DNA of 64,000 nt, taken from assembly GCA_011033025.1 (NCBI GenBank), contig WFMF01000111.1, forward strand, positions 372,001 through 436,000. The letters run 5' to 3'. Shown here piece after piece: positions 12,360 through 25,300 of this stretch (within the stretch, counting starts at the first letter, position 1; every line of letters begins with the position of its first letter). This stretch comes from Beroe forskalii. Taxonomy: Eukaryota; Ctenophora; Nuda; Beroida; Beroidae. The notes beneath the pieces were generated by a model. It had not been told where the DNA came from and did no database searches. It saw only the letters and a list, made by a program, of their open reading frames with translations. A program made the position numbers and the translations under genes.

Positions 12360-12482
12360 AGTGCCCTGTGCCCTGTTCAGGGCACTACTTCAAGGATCAG
12401 TGCCCTGACGTAGTGCCCTGGTGCCCTGACGTAGTGCCCTGGTGCAGTGCCCTGGTGCCCTGACGTAGTGCCCTGTGCCCTA
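12360..12482. repeat. GTGCCCTG simple repeat
   Basis: Irregular tandem copies of AGTGCCCTGGTGCCCTGACGT. Noncoding. Confidence 0.85.
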
Positions 12483-12644
12483 AAACGTTATAAGGTTCTC
12501 TGGTTGATTGAGATAAAATCAAAATGCATTTGTCATCAATTATACTTTTAGTCACGTTTTTGATTTATTTAATTAAACTGAAGGGCTGTTTTCATTTTCT
12601 TGTGCACTTTCACATTTCTCCCGTCGTGTTAGTCAGACGATGTC

Positions 12645-12765
12645 TGAGCCGCGCGCTCCCCAATGGGACAAGCGCGCCGCGCGCTTCCCTATGGAACAAG
12701 CGCGCCGCGCGCTTCCCAATGGGGCAAACGCGCCGCGCGCTTCCCTATTGGACAAGTGCGCTACG
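12645..12765. repeat. GC-rich 27-bp tandem repeat, 4 copies
   Basis: Four copies of CGCGCCGCGCGCTTCCC followed by a (T/A)ATGG(G/A)(A/G)CAA variant. The same core occurs singly in the GC-rich element near 42650, so this looks like expansion of part of a dispersed element. Confidence 0.8.
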
Positions 12766-12784
12766 AGCCACACTTGTAGTGTAA

Positions 12785-13378
12785 TTGTATGACGAGTTTA
12801 ATAAGCCGTGTTTAACACGAGTTTAATTAACCGTGTTTAACACAAGCTTAATAAACCGTGTTTAACACAAGCTTAATTAACCGTGTTTAACACGAGTTTA
12901 ATAAACCGTGTTTAACACGAGTTTAATAAACCGTGTTTAACACGAGTTTAATAAACCGTGTTTAACACGAGTTTAATAAACCGTGTTTAACACGAGTTTA
13001 ATAAACCGTGTTTAACACGAGTTTAATAAACCGTGTTTAACACGAGTTTAATAAACCGTGTTTAACACGAGTTTAATAAACCGTGTTTAACACGAGTTTA
13101 ATAAACCGTGTTTAACACGAGTTTAATAAACCGTGTTTAACACGAGTTTAATAAACCGTGTTTAACACGAGTTTAATAAACCGTGTTTAACACGAGTTTA
13201 ATAAACCGTGTTTAACACGAGTTTAATAAACCGTGTTTAACACGAGTTTAACTTTAATAAACACGGTATATTTAACTCGTGTCAAACACGGTTTATCAAA
13301 TTTTAACTCGTGTCATACACGGTTCATTAAACTCGTGTCATAAACGGTTTATTAAACTCGTGTCATACACAATATACG
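12785..13378. repeat. 25-bp satellite with inverted terminal copies
   Basis: About 18 near-perfect units of CACGAGTTTAATAAACCGTG plus TTTAA run from 12785 to 13250. They are followed at 13262-13378 by four diverged units in the opposite orientation (ACACGGTTTATTAAACTCGTG-like). The core CGTGTTTAACACG is itself nearly palindromic. The array can fold on itself within a strand. No coding meaning. Confidence 0.95.
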
Positions 13379-14673
13379 GTATAAACACAAAATGAAACAC
13401 TTCTCTGGTGAATCTTCATATGGTTCTAAAAGTCATTTACTACGAGCTCAAATTAAAATTATATTGAAACGCTTTATTGATACCACGCTAGATTAAATTA
13501 GACTTATTCTAAATCCATAAATATATATGCACTAACAAGAGGAACACACATGGTGCGACGTTTTTTACAACACAGACGGAAAATAGTTCATAACACTTCA
13601 TCAATAAAGTTTACAGTAACAACCATTTTTCCAAATGTTTCAAGGTAACGAATGATAACTTATTTACTGTGAATGAAACCGGTATTTTTTCAAAAACTTC
13701 TCGAAAATGAGGAAATAAATCAAAATATTAATGTGAGTTAAATCGTAAGGTTCTATTTTGGATTACCCATATTTCTGAATCATTGTTTCTATATAAAATA
13801 CAAATTATCATGATCCGTGGATGACACTGCTTTTCTCCCCAAAATTAATCAACTACAATCACTCTAAATTCTACATTGAGTAACCCAATTAATCGTTAAT
13901 GGAAATATATAATATAAAACACGTGATAAAGCCATTTTCGAAATCCCTGTTAGGACAAATTATATCAAAGCATGTGTGCACAGCAATCAGTTATAATTGG
14001 GACTTGAAAGGCGCACAATGGAAATCCCTCAAACGTGCGCAATAATTCATCGAAAATTGAATCTTCTGAAAATACATACGCAAATTGTCAGTTTTAGGAT
14101 TGCGCGTCTTCTTCGATGCTCCTATTTAATTGACTGGTGTGCACACACATTACATAAGCCCATAATTGTAAAACAATTAAATGTTTCATCAAAAACTAAA
14201 GTGCCTAAATTAATCAATTTGTGTGTCGTAAGATTGGCAATTGACACACGGTATATCGTATAAGATAGCATATTATGAGGTATGTTGTTATATCTCTTAT
14301 AATATATTATGGGGGTAACCTATCAAACTCTCAAATATAATTGAAATCGGACCAATTACATTTTTATAACTTTTTAGCATCATGATAACAGAAATGCTTT
14401 AATTTGAAGAAAATTTCGGGAAAAAACGTAGGAATACAGAAATCCAACTCTGTCACACGCAAGTTTGATGAAGTTACCCCCGTTTTTGCAGTTTTTATTT
14501 TGTTTTTGTGTTTACCTTAATACATAACAGAGAGCGTTTACATAATGTGTACCCCGCACAAAAGAAAAACAAGCGGATCAATTCGTAATCAATTCACTAT
14601 TCTAAATCATGATAATGACGTCACTTTCAACCGCCAGTTGATCGTTTGCACCGCATACAGCACCCTGTCTTTA

Positions 14674-14838
14674 GGGATCGTTCACATATTACGTAATCAA
14701 TTTTTGGCCGATTGTACCCCCTCCCCCTCGTAATCAAGTTTACAGTAGTTGTATTTGGTACAATAAAATGTAACGTAATCATTCGGAAACACCCCTCCCT
14801 CTAGGACCTAGGTGATTACGTAATATGCGAACGATCCC
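14674..14838. mobile_element. Harbinger-like MITE, copy 1
   Basis: Inverted ends GGGATCGTTCACATATTACG and its reverse complement (one mismatch) are flanked by a 3-bp duplication TTA on each side (14671-14673, 14839-14841). The 165-bp interior is noncoding and carries CCCCTCCCCCTCG. A TTA-type duplication and GGG ends fit PIF/Harbinger. A relative lies at 39543-39708 and a diverged one at 15037-15201. Confidence 0.85.
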
Positions 14839-15036
14839 TTATCATCAAATACACTTACGTTTCAGACTCATGTCGCGCTCTTAACTTCCAGCTAGAAACA
14901 CATCATTTTCAATCATAATTTCCACATAAATAATATCAAGTTAAAATTCTGAACCCATCGAATGTTAATTAAAAACTACGTGAATAAAGCTACTTTATAA
15001 GTTTATGTGCGTATCTCGTCGGCTATCGGTCCATTA

Positions 15037-15201
15037 GAAATCGTTCACATGTTACGCAATGTTGTTTTTATATCATGAGGGAAGGAAGGGTTTCTTAGGA
15101 TAGTGCTACATATTATTGTAATAAATCAAAATTACTATTGTAAGCATACCGAGGAGGGGTTCAAATTGGCCCAAAATTCTTAACGTAATGTGAACGATTC
15201 C
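15037..15201. mobile_element. Harbinger-like MITE, diverged copy
   Basis: Ends GAAATCGTTCACATGTTACG and TAACGTAATGTGAACGATTCC are inverted relatives of the copy at 14674-14838, with more substitutions. Length is about 165 bp. Noncoding. Confidence 0.65.
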
Positions 15202-16347
15202 AGAATTCGATACTCCCAATCCCATGGGCACGAAAAACACTAACAGGCAGTTTTCGGTCATGAATTGGTCCTTAGAAACTATGATAATGACATATTATCT
15301 AGAACGCCAATCAATCACAGATTTATAGAATTCTAACGAGCCCTTGGTAAGGTGAATACTGACTGTAATAGTCTAGCTAATTCCGATCCTTTTCAAAACA
15401 GAAGGATAGTTCAGATACCATGTAAGCTCTTCAGTGCACATGATATGTTACCCATGTACGATATTTCACACTTTCACATTTCGCAATCAATTACTAAATC
15501 CATTTATTTCCATCAATAACTTATTAACCACATTTCAAGAACTTGATTGCATATCTCGAGTAATGACTTCTTGTCCCTGACATAATTAAAAGTCAATGTG
15601 CCCAGGCCCACTTGATATATCGGTTTTTTACCGATATGATAACATTATACCGTAAGATTTATACTAACAAGCACAGTATGTAAACGCTCCAAAACGACGT
15701 GATAAGTACGCAGTCTCTCCAAGAAGTAATCACGCCACCACACACATACACAATTACACACACACGGTATTGTTAATGTGTGTAATTAGATAATTAATTA
15801 TTTGATTATTTTCTTTTAAATTACCAATGGTCCGGTATATATGATTACGATTTGTATCGAGGAGTCTTTACTCCGAATATACACAATGTATATATTGTAT
15901 TGTATTTCTTGTGTGTGAAAGAGTCTTTTTAAGCTTTTCCTTTGCCGCTCAGGGCCTCTACTGAGCAAGATGTTGTTCGGAATCGGCCGTCGGCCTTGTT
16001 GTTTTCTGAAGTGGATTCCGAGTTGGAGGTACGGGTTCGCGGTGGTAGGCCGTACGCTTCTGGGAACTGAGGGGAGAGGCGAGTTACTTGGAGTTGTTTT
16101 CATTTTCTTATAATTGATAATTGAAGTGTAGTTACATATATGTGTGTTGATTGCCTGATTGATGGAGATTTGATTGGGGGCTTGATAAAGACGCACAAAT
16201 CCACTGTTCGCACGTCAACTTTCGATACAATTGTCAATAATTAATTTTATCGGGTTTATCGAAAGTCCAGCAAAATTGCGCGTCTTCATGGAGCCCTGTC
16301 AATCGAGCGATCTGCACGTTACAGAAAAATCAAGGCTTCGCATTGTT

Positions 16348-19300
16348 TCATGAAACGAAAAAAGGAACGAAACTGTGTTGTCTGATATTACAATTTACCA
16401 TTTCCCGTCTGAAGTCATCTAAAGTCTTGTACTTTTCCAGAAGTTTGGTGATTCTGGGGTGGACTTTCAATCTACTACTGTCTCCCTGGTGACATTGGAT
16501 TAGTAAGTAATTAGGAAACTGTGAAATTAAGAGTAAACCCATCCAGACAAGGGTTCAAGTTTTCAGCCACATAATCACATACTACAAATCGAATCATGGA
16601 ATAGTATATGGAAATCTAAATACCATTTTCTTCAAAAAACAGCCCCTCCTACCCTCTTACCTTGTAGTATTTGAGGAAAGCCCAGAACTTTTCCAAACCG
16701 TACACGTTATCATTATCAAAGTCATTGAGTGTTTCCTCCATGAAGTCTCGGAAGATGTCAGATCGGAATCTCTTCTCCAATCCGTAGCTGTAGAATCTGA
16801 AGAGACACTCCAGGCCGTATCTAGGGAATTGATGTATTTAATAAACAAAAGTTTAAAGGCACAATCAGATAAACAATTGAAGGAAAGCGCTTGATACAAG
16901 GATAAAAAACTTAATAAACAACTTAATAAACAACGTCGACACAAAAAGGCAGGGACCACAACCGTTGTCTTCGTTGTTGTTGCTTAATTTAACAAAACAA
17001 ACATTTCCCCAGGCCTTGACATGACACCCCGTCATTAATCAAAAGTACCTGGCGCTGTGAACAAATCTCGTGAAGTGAAAGGTACACAGCCCCGTGAACA
17101 AATTTCGTGAAGTAAAAGGTACCTGGCCCTGTGAAAGGGAAGGTACATAGCCCCGTAAAGTGAAAGGTACCTGGCCCCGTGAAAAGTTAAAGGTACCTGG
17201 CCCGTAAAGTTAAAGGTACCTGGCCCCGTGAAGTTAAAGGTACCTGGCGCCGGCCCTGGCATCCTCGACGGAGAGGGTCCGGAACTCCTCGTACATCTTC
17301 CTGTTGAAGTTAGCCCGGAGGAAGAAGGACCAGAACCGGAAGAGGGTGTTCATCTCCTGGCTCTGTCCTTTGCCCAACTTCAGACGATCTGAAAGGGATG
17401 GTGTAATCCGTTCTTTTGCTTAGTGAATTTGTGCGTACATTTGCTTAGTGAAATGCGTACATTTGCTTAGTGAAATAGTGAATTTCAGGTTTCGTAGCTT
17501 AGTGAAATAGTGAATTATAGGTTTCGTAGCTTTTTAAAAGTAATCCCTGTTTTTTCTAAGAAATACGTGCTCTGGAATCCTGCAAGAAAACAAAAAACAG
17601 GGAAGAATATCTGTCAAGGGCTCTGCTAAGTCACCGCTGATGATTCAAAGCTCTGCCCTCCAATCTTTGAAATGGAAAATCGACATTATATGCAGTATCT
17701 ACGCTATGTTCACCATATACCCACATACCTTAATCTGTTACCGATTGGCACCGGAAATTGCTGTTGATAAATGAGAATATTTTCAATAAATATCACAGAC
17801 AGGGCCAGACATCAGCAGATATCCCAAAAACTTGATTTGAAAGATCTAACTGTTGCCGAGCACATAAAATTTATCTTCCATCATCAAATTTAAATTCTAG
17901 ACAGGAAATAATTATGCACGTAACGTTTGAGGGCATCATGTGAGTGGTCTTTGAAAGTGTGGGACACTATAAAATTCCAAGTTTCACAGCTATACTACCC
18001 ACTTCTCCCTCAACATTTTGAGATAGCAGTTGGCGCGAGTTTTTTAAGTTATGCTCAATCTCCTTGTCATTTTCTTTCTTGTCCTCCAAGGCGAGGGAGA
18101 TTCCATCTCTCCCCAAAATGTGAATGAGACCTCCCCGGCTGCAGGACCAATGTGTCGACAGTGTCGGAGGTCCCATTTCACGGTTTACTCTTCAGATTTA
18201 CGGCACATCAGGGGTCGTGATCGTGCCTCAATGAACCGCGACACATGTGCAGGTAATGTGAATAAGGCTTACAATCTAGCAATGGACATTGGGGGTGTGG
18301 GGTTCGGTCTCTGTCGACCATTTTCCAATGTGAACAGGGCCGGGGGCCAAGAGCTCCTACACAACGTTAGCTCTTTGAATTCTGGAGAAGTCAATACAAA
18401 CAATAAACATAGTATCCGTTTTTTGTGTCAAAAATGAGTAGAATCATATGTTAGTTTCTTTTTCTCTTTTAAATCGTTATTTTCCCAAGGTGTGGCCCGG
18501 TCGCCGTGTCCAGCAACTGAAGTTTGCAAGAGGATGGTCAAAAGACAGTCGATGCTCAGGGGTTTCACTTTTACTTCACTCGAGGTGTATCGACTGTAGA
18601 ACGGATTTTATGTGTACCTCCAGAAACAACTTGTCAGGATACTTTCAGGGGTTATAATTTCTTTTCATGCGATACGTATAAAGGATAGACCGGGACTGCT
18701 TGTTCCACTTGAAAAGTGCCGGGACTGATAATTAGCCGGACAGGGAATGAGAGAGACTTTATTTACATGAGTTTCGATTATATTTCTGGTATTTAATTTA
18801 CCTTCAATTTCAGCATGAAGCGTAGCAAATATTATTATTATCGTTAATAAATTTGCTATTACACAGGATCAATTTAATGCTTTTGACCAAGTCGTATGTA
18901 ACTACTGACTACTAGCTCAAAAATCCATGCAGTTCAAGCGAAATCTTACATCTATACTACACAATGCAATATATCTGGTTTTTTAACGTACCCTTGAGGC
19001 ACTTCTGATGATACTTGTGGTAGACCGTCTGAGTGAAACCGTTCTCCTTGAGTAGATCGTGCGAAGGGTGGTTGTACTTGGGAAGTGCGGCTGGGTTCGG
19101 AGACGTGCTCAGATCTTCACTCCTGGGAGGGAAATGGGGAGTTAATATAATGACTTGATCGGAGGGGTGACAGTTCGATGCGATTTAGGATTCTATGATT
19201 TAAAATAAAAGCTCAAATGTAGACTAAGCGCGAACCACGAAATGTATTCTGATCCTAAAATCTGTACGTGAAAAGTAAATAAAATGTTGAGATATTCACT

Positions 19301-22300
19301 CGTACACTCATCATTACATTGGTGCGATATTCTATAGATGAAATAGATGAATTCCAACATTCATTTCACGCTTAGACAATCTAGACATAGTTTGATGAAA
19401 GGGAGATTCTTCACACATTCAAGCGTGACCAGAAAAGTAGTGAAAAGCCTTTGAAATCAAACATGTTCTGAGTTCCAGATATAAATTCAAGAAAATGTAA
19501 CTTTAAATCAGCAACCCGGAGGCCTTCCACCATTATGAAAAAAGGGGCGAAAGTTTGTTGATTTGTTATTTTGCTAAACCCTTCATTATGTAAATTTTCA
19601 CATTTTCCGTCTGAAAAGGGGGAGGCATCCGCCTGTGTCGCCTTTCCCCTGGCGACGCCCCTGGGGAGGTGTACTCACGTGGTTGAGTTGTAGCGGGGTT
19701 TGTTCCCCAGGACCCACCCCACGGGGCTCTCCATTGGTGGGTTGGAGCTGTACTTCGTCTTGCGTTTCCTGGGAAGCTCCTCGCCCTGGAATATTACCAG
19801 GAGGGTTACACAATGTACAATGTACATGGATGTAATAGCTTTAGTACAGTCCATGGACCACTGCTCTTAATAAAGATCTCGGCTAAAAATACTCTATAAA
19901 TTCTATCTTTGCTTTTAGAAAAAAACATTCGAGCAATTCGAAAATGAAAACATAAAAACTAAGAAAAAATGGAGGCCCTGAAACCTCTAAATGTAACAGT
20001 TAAATAATGTAACAGTTTAAAGTGTGAATGGAATACACTGACCTCCTGAACAGGGTTAATGTTTTCCTTCTTGTCAGGAAGGGGATAGAAGCGAGGATTG
20101 ACTGTGACATCACGTCGTGTATCAGTCTGTGTTCCCGAGTCAGACTTAGTCCTCTGTCGAGGTCTAGGGGGATTTAACTGGAGTGTTACGCGGGGGCAAT
20201 AAAACTGGGACAGGGGATTGATTGATTAAAACCGACGTATTTTAACGTTGATTCAAAATATTCTGGAGCAAAGAATGGCCGGGAAATGCCGCTAGAAAGC
20301 GTTCGAATAAAATAAAAACTTTGGGGTATTCACCGGTTCTGAGCGGGTTGTTCCTCCTTGCTTTCCTCTTGAGGGAGGGGTATAACGAATGGCTTAGCGT
20401 CAGGGTTGAGATGCGACTCCACCATGATGGGCTTTGGGGGGCGGGGGTGGCTCCACGGGACCTGTTTCTTCACGGGGCGTGGGCGTGTCAGACCGGATTT
20501 TCTCGAACTCCTCCTGACTTATCATGTCAACGGACTTAAAGCTGCTCGCCTTTGGGGTGCCGTCCTCTGTTATTTCCTGGGTGAAAGTCTATTCGAACTT
20601 AGAACAAACGTGTTCAGTTATCCAGATATAACCAATCATGGTTGGGGATTTGTTGACCAGATACAACCAATCATTTAGACGCTGTCGAGCTTTAGGACTG
20701 TCGGACTTCAGTCTGTTGGGGCCGGAAGTTCATCTGTCCCGCTGTCGAACTTCTGGATGTCGGACTTCAGTCTGTTGACGCCCGGAAGTTCGACAAGCTG
20801 GATTTTCTTACTCTTCGAAGGGCCAAGGAATTTCTAAGGCGACCTTACCAAGTTTTATCGGATAAAGTACTTGCATGCGCCCATTATGATTACTAGCAGA
20901 ACCCATGGCCTCCGGCCATCGTTACAACCTCAATTAGGGGGGAAAAGTCTAGACTAGATTTATCAGAAAATTCGCTCCTTCCTACCCATAAACAGTTTTG
21001 AGTGAAAGGATCAGGAAGTGAAGGCCATATTTTAATCTATGAGAAAACTCACTTCCTCGTATCGGTACAAGCCCTCGTTGATGATCTCGAAGAGGTCCTT
21101 GTTGAGAAGTCTGTCTGCTCTGGACGTGTAGTCTCCGGGATGTCTGTCTCCCTGGCAACAAACGTGTCATACATCACATACTTCAGGAATAAATCATAAG
21201 TGATTCCTTCATCACTTTCTAAATGTAAGTTGTTCTGAAATGCTTCTTTTCGTGAAACGAATCAGAGAATAAACGCTTGATTATAGAATTTGACTTCCTA
21301 AGACTGGATCCCGTATAGTTACATTCCAGCGTATATCCTAATATCCCTTACCTGAGGATGCTTCTTGAAAGCCGGAGGTGTGGGGTGCACCACCACAATC
21401 TTAGCAATCTCAGCATCCGTCATGTCATCCTTATCGTTCTCATCAGAGTCCCTGGTTGGGGGAAATTATTCTAACATTAAATTGTCGACTGTAAGAGGTG
21501 GTGATCAAATCTCACTCCATTGAACAATTTTACCAACTCTTCGCAATACGTTTCACGACTACGGGGGGAGGGGCTACAAAATAAAACAATTGACTGACCA
21601 TCCCTCGTCAGCGTTGCTGAAGGTATGTCTGGAACTGAAGACATCCTCGCTTTCGTCGAACTGGAAGTCCAGCTCTTCTGGCTCCTGACTCTTACTGTCT
21701 GTGTTATGAGATCTGGAGTCAGTCCGGGCTCGAGATCTTCTCTTCACCTGTGGGAGAAGGGCGTGTTAAAAACCACCTTTTAAGCTCGTAATGAAACCAC
21801 CTCGTAAGCTCGTAAAGGTTATTGAAGGAAAAATGATGCTGGACAAAAGTAACTTCCCAAAAAAGGCCAGAGTTGTTAGATTACAATTAGTTATCTAGAT
21901 GCCAAAGTGCTCTTCTCTATGGGACAGAAAATGCGTTTGGAGAATGTGTGAGAAATGTAAATCTGAAATAAATCAGTTAGAATAAGAATCCCGAAAACAG
22001 CACATCTCCTCCTACCTCCTGCCAATCCTGTCTCTGCTGCGCGGTGTCCCCACTGACAGCAGCAGCAGCAGGTTGCTCTACTCCAGCAGTACTAGTTGCT
22101 GTAGCTGTGGTGGCAGTAGTGCCAGGGTTACTCGGCAGTTCTCGCTGCTGTGGAGCAGGGAGTCCTGTAGCTGGGAGACCTGGGATGGTCGTCTCCAGCG
22201 CGTCTAACTCTGCGGGAAGCGGTACATACTTAGGGAGCAAGTTGAAACGTTCAATAATACGATAAAGTTTAAAATCAGGAGCTTTCGAAAATCATGTGAT

Positions 22301-25300
22301 TATCGTCGTCAGCGGTACATACAGTTACACTCTATTTTAATTGTTTTCGTTATTCGATGGGGAAGTCTTGAATCTATGCTCAATTTAAACTGATAGAGTA
22401 TTGGAGCAGCATTTTCCATATTTTATCCAAAACACAAATCAAATTTAACAGTAAAAAGACCCTTTCTGTGAGGAATATCTTACTCTGCTGAGGTCGGGTA
22501 TCGTGGTTGTCGTCCAGGGTGAAGTTAGCTTCACTCGCCAGGTACTGATCCCAATCCTCTCGCTTCCTTACGAACCCATCCCGATACTCCACACTCGGAC
22601 TCTCAGCTATCGCCTGCCAAAGGAGAGATCATGATGATGATGAATAAAGTAAACCCAACATGGTGGGGCTTTGAAATTATATAAATAGATATATCATATT
22701 ATTTAAATCGCGGCCGAGTTCGAAATCCAGTTGACGAAGCGGTCTCGTAACTTTTGCTGTTAGTACACACTTTTTGGTGTGGATCTCCCATATTCCACGC
22801 GGCTTCGCTTCGAGGAATATTAACCAATCCACACCTCAATAGTGTGTTGAAAAAGTAAATTATAAAAAAACAAAATCCAACATTGGTGACAATAATTGTT
22901 TTGTGATAAGTGTCTCAATTTATAAACTTTTATTAATACATTGATGGCGTTGTTGAGTTTTTAACTTTTGATAGGAAGAATAGACAAAATGATAGTACTG
23001 TGAACTTCATCCTCGAATTCAAGGTACCAAGTAAGACAGAGTCTTTGCGGAATTTTCGATTAATTGATGACATTAATCATCATCAGCTAAATTGAGGCAG
23101 GCCAATGCGTTGTTGAGGTTTTTTGACACTTGCACACGGTTAGTAAAAACATCGTCGTTCTTTTGAAGATTTGAATTAAAATATTGGCAGTTGGCACAAT
23201 TTCATTTTTGAGAATTTGGCGATTTTAACCTTATTCGTGAAAAAGGATATTAACTTAGTGAGGATTATCTTATAGTTAGGATTATCTAATTTCTAAGGCT
23301 CAAAATAATATTAATCAACAAATTAAAAATCATCCCAAAAAGACTGCATTCATTCCATTAATAATAAATGTTTTCCAGGCCGATGCTCAACCTTGTCTCC
23401 GTGCCATGAGAATACCGAAGCCCTTCAGCCGACTTATCTTCATTTTCATTGCGCTAGCAATTCACCTATTCGTGTGGAATCTTAATTACTGTTTTACTGT
23501 TTCTCCAATAAAACTCCAGAAGGCACAATCGCAGGGCATTAAGGGAAGTTTCAAAGAGAACTGGCAGAGGTTAGAAGATCCTAGAGTGATGGAAGCAGTT
23601 TCTTTGGAGATGGAAGAACGGGTACAGCATCTGAGAGCACAGTGTGACTCAAGAGAAGGGGAGCTAAATCCTCGACCATACCAGTTCTTCATGGATATTC
23701 CGGAGCTGAATTTCAGATGGTGCAAGGTATCAGACGTCGGATCTACAAGTTGGGATACGTATCTTTCGCAGTTTTCCCCACTTTGCAAAAGGGAAATATT
23801 CCTTCCAAATATTGTGTGGCTAAGCAGTGGGCCTTGCAATATCCCCCCAGCAGCCTTGAAGAGTCGGATAGGAATGGTAAAAGAGCTGATTTCAGTATTG
23901 ATACTTTCAACTTTTTAATAGTTCGTCATCCGTTTGAGAGGATTGTCAGCGCATACAGAAGCAAGTTTGAAAACAACCGGTATAGTGGCATCAAATACTT
24001 TGATTTATTTGGAAGAGATGCTATGTTGAAACACAGAGTCATACCGGAAAATATGACTCATGATGATAAAATGGCCTTACTTGAATCAACGCGACATTTC
24101 ATCCAAACAGGAATGCCAACACCACCAGACCCAGAGAACCCGTACCAAAATCCTCCCTGGCCGACTTTTGCTGAATTATCTGCAGCCATTTTACTGGATG
24201 GTATCTTTGAAAGGCATTGGTGGCCTATCTCCGACCTATGCATACCGTGTTCAATCAACTACACAGCCATTGGTTACATGTCAACTCTTGACAGAGACAG
24301 TGCATTTGTCATGAAAAGCATTGGACTGAGTGGGGAAGGTTGGCCCAGTCAGACTAATGCATCTCCTGGACGATCAACTGACGAAGTATGGAAGGAATAC
24401 TTTAGTACTCTACCAAGGGGTTTAATGGAGAAATACCGATTATTCTATTCGTCAGACTGTCAGTTATTCGGTTTCAAATGCGAAATATCAAATATATCAC
24501 CGTCAGTAGCCAGCCAGCGTGATTATGTTAAGAGATTCTTCCCAGAAGTTTCATCTGCCCAAACCCACCACACATTTTACAGCTCCAAAGCCCTTTATGG
24601 AATTGTAGCGGGTGACATATCCACCCACTTCTTCCCAAGACAGCCAACAGCAATATTCAGCATTCATCGGCATGGGATGCGCAACGTAGTAGCAGGAAAA
24701 GTTGTCAATTTAGCGGCCGTTTCCAATTTATTTGATAGGATTAGGCAGCACCTGAAGATTCACGATCCTATCTCGGTGAAAATGGACTGGTTTCACAACT
24801 TTAGTTACGAGTTAGTGCATAACGAGGACCTTACAGCTGAAGGTTATATGGAGTTTGTTGGCAAAGGAGAGCGTTTCAGGACGGCCTTCCCTGAACTATT
24901 AGGCGACCCCACCAGACTTCTCATAACATCTTCCCACATGAACAGGTGTGTAGGTTCAGGATTGAGCTTCCTCTACGGAGTGTTCGGCACCTCGTATCAC
25001 ACCACAAATTCCAGTGCTATTTTAGAAGGCCATGTGAACAAGGTTGTTGGTAATGTGACCCGAAAATGTAGTGACAAGGCCGTGAGTTGGCCTTTGTGCT
25101 CCGTTTACCAGCCCCTCCTCCAGCAAAAAGAAGGAAGTAGACCTCTGAAAATGTTCAACACAGCTCGACCAAGGTTCACAAATTTTTATGACTTCTGCGA
25201 AGAGTGTCACATCGAAAAAGATTACTTGGCAGATAATCGAGAAGATACTCCCAAGAGATTTGTCAACCATCCCGCGTTTGTGAGAATGAGGCAGGGGGTG

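Larger units (their letters stand above)
13380..16340. other. Intergenic, no gene seen
   Basis: AT-rich sequence downstream of the LARP1 stop (LARP1 is on the minus strand). It contains two MITEs listed separately and an ACACAC-rich tract near 15737-15768. A minus-strand frame of 126 codons at 15816-16196 lies where the LARP1 3' UTR would be; it shows no recognisable domain and I do not call it. Confidence 0.5.

Noticed and set aside
15816..16196. 126-codon minus-strand frame after LARP1
   Set aside because: It sits where the LARP1 3' UTR is expected and shows no domain or splice evidence.
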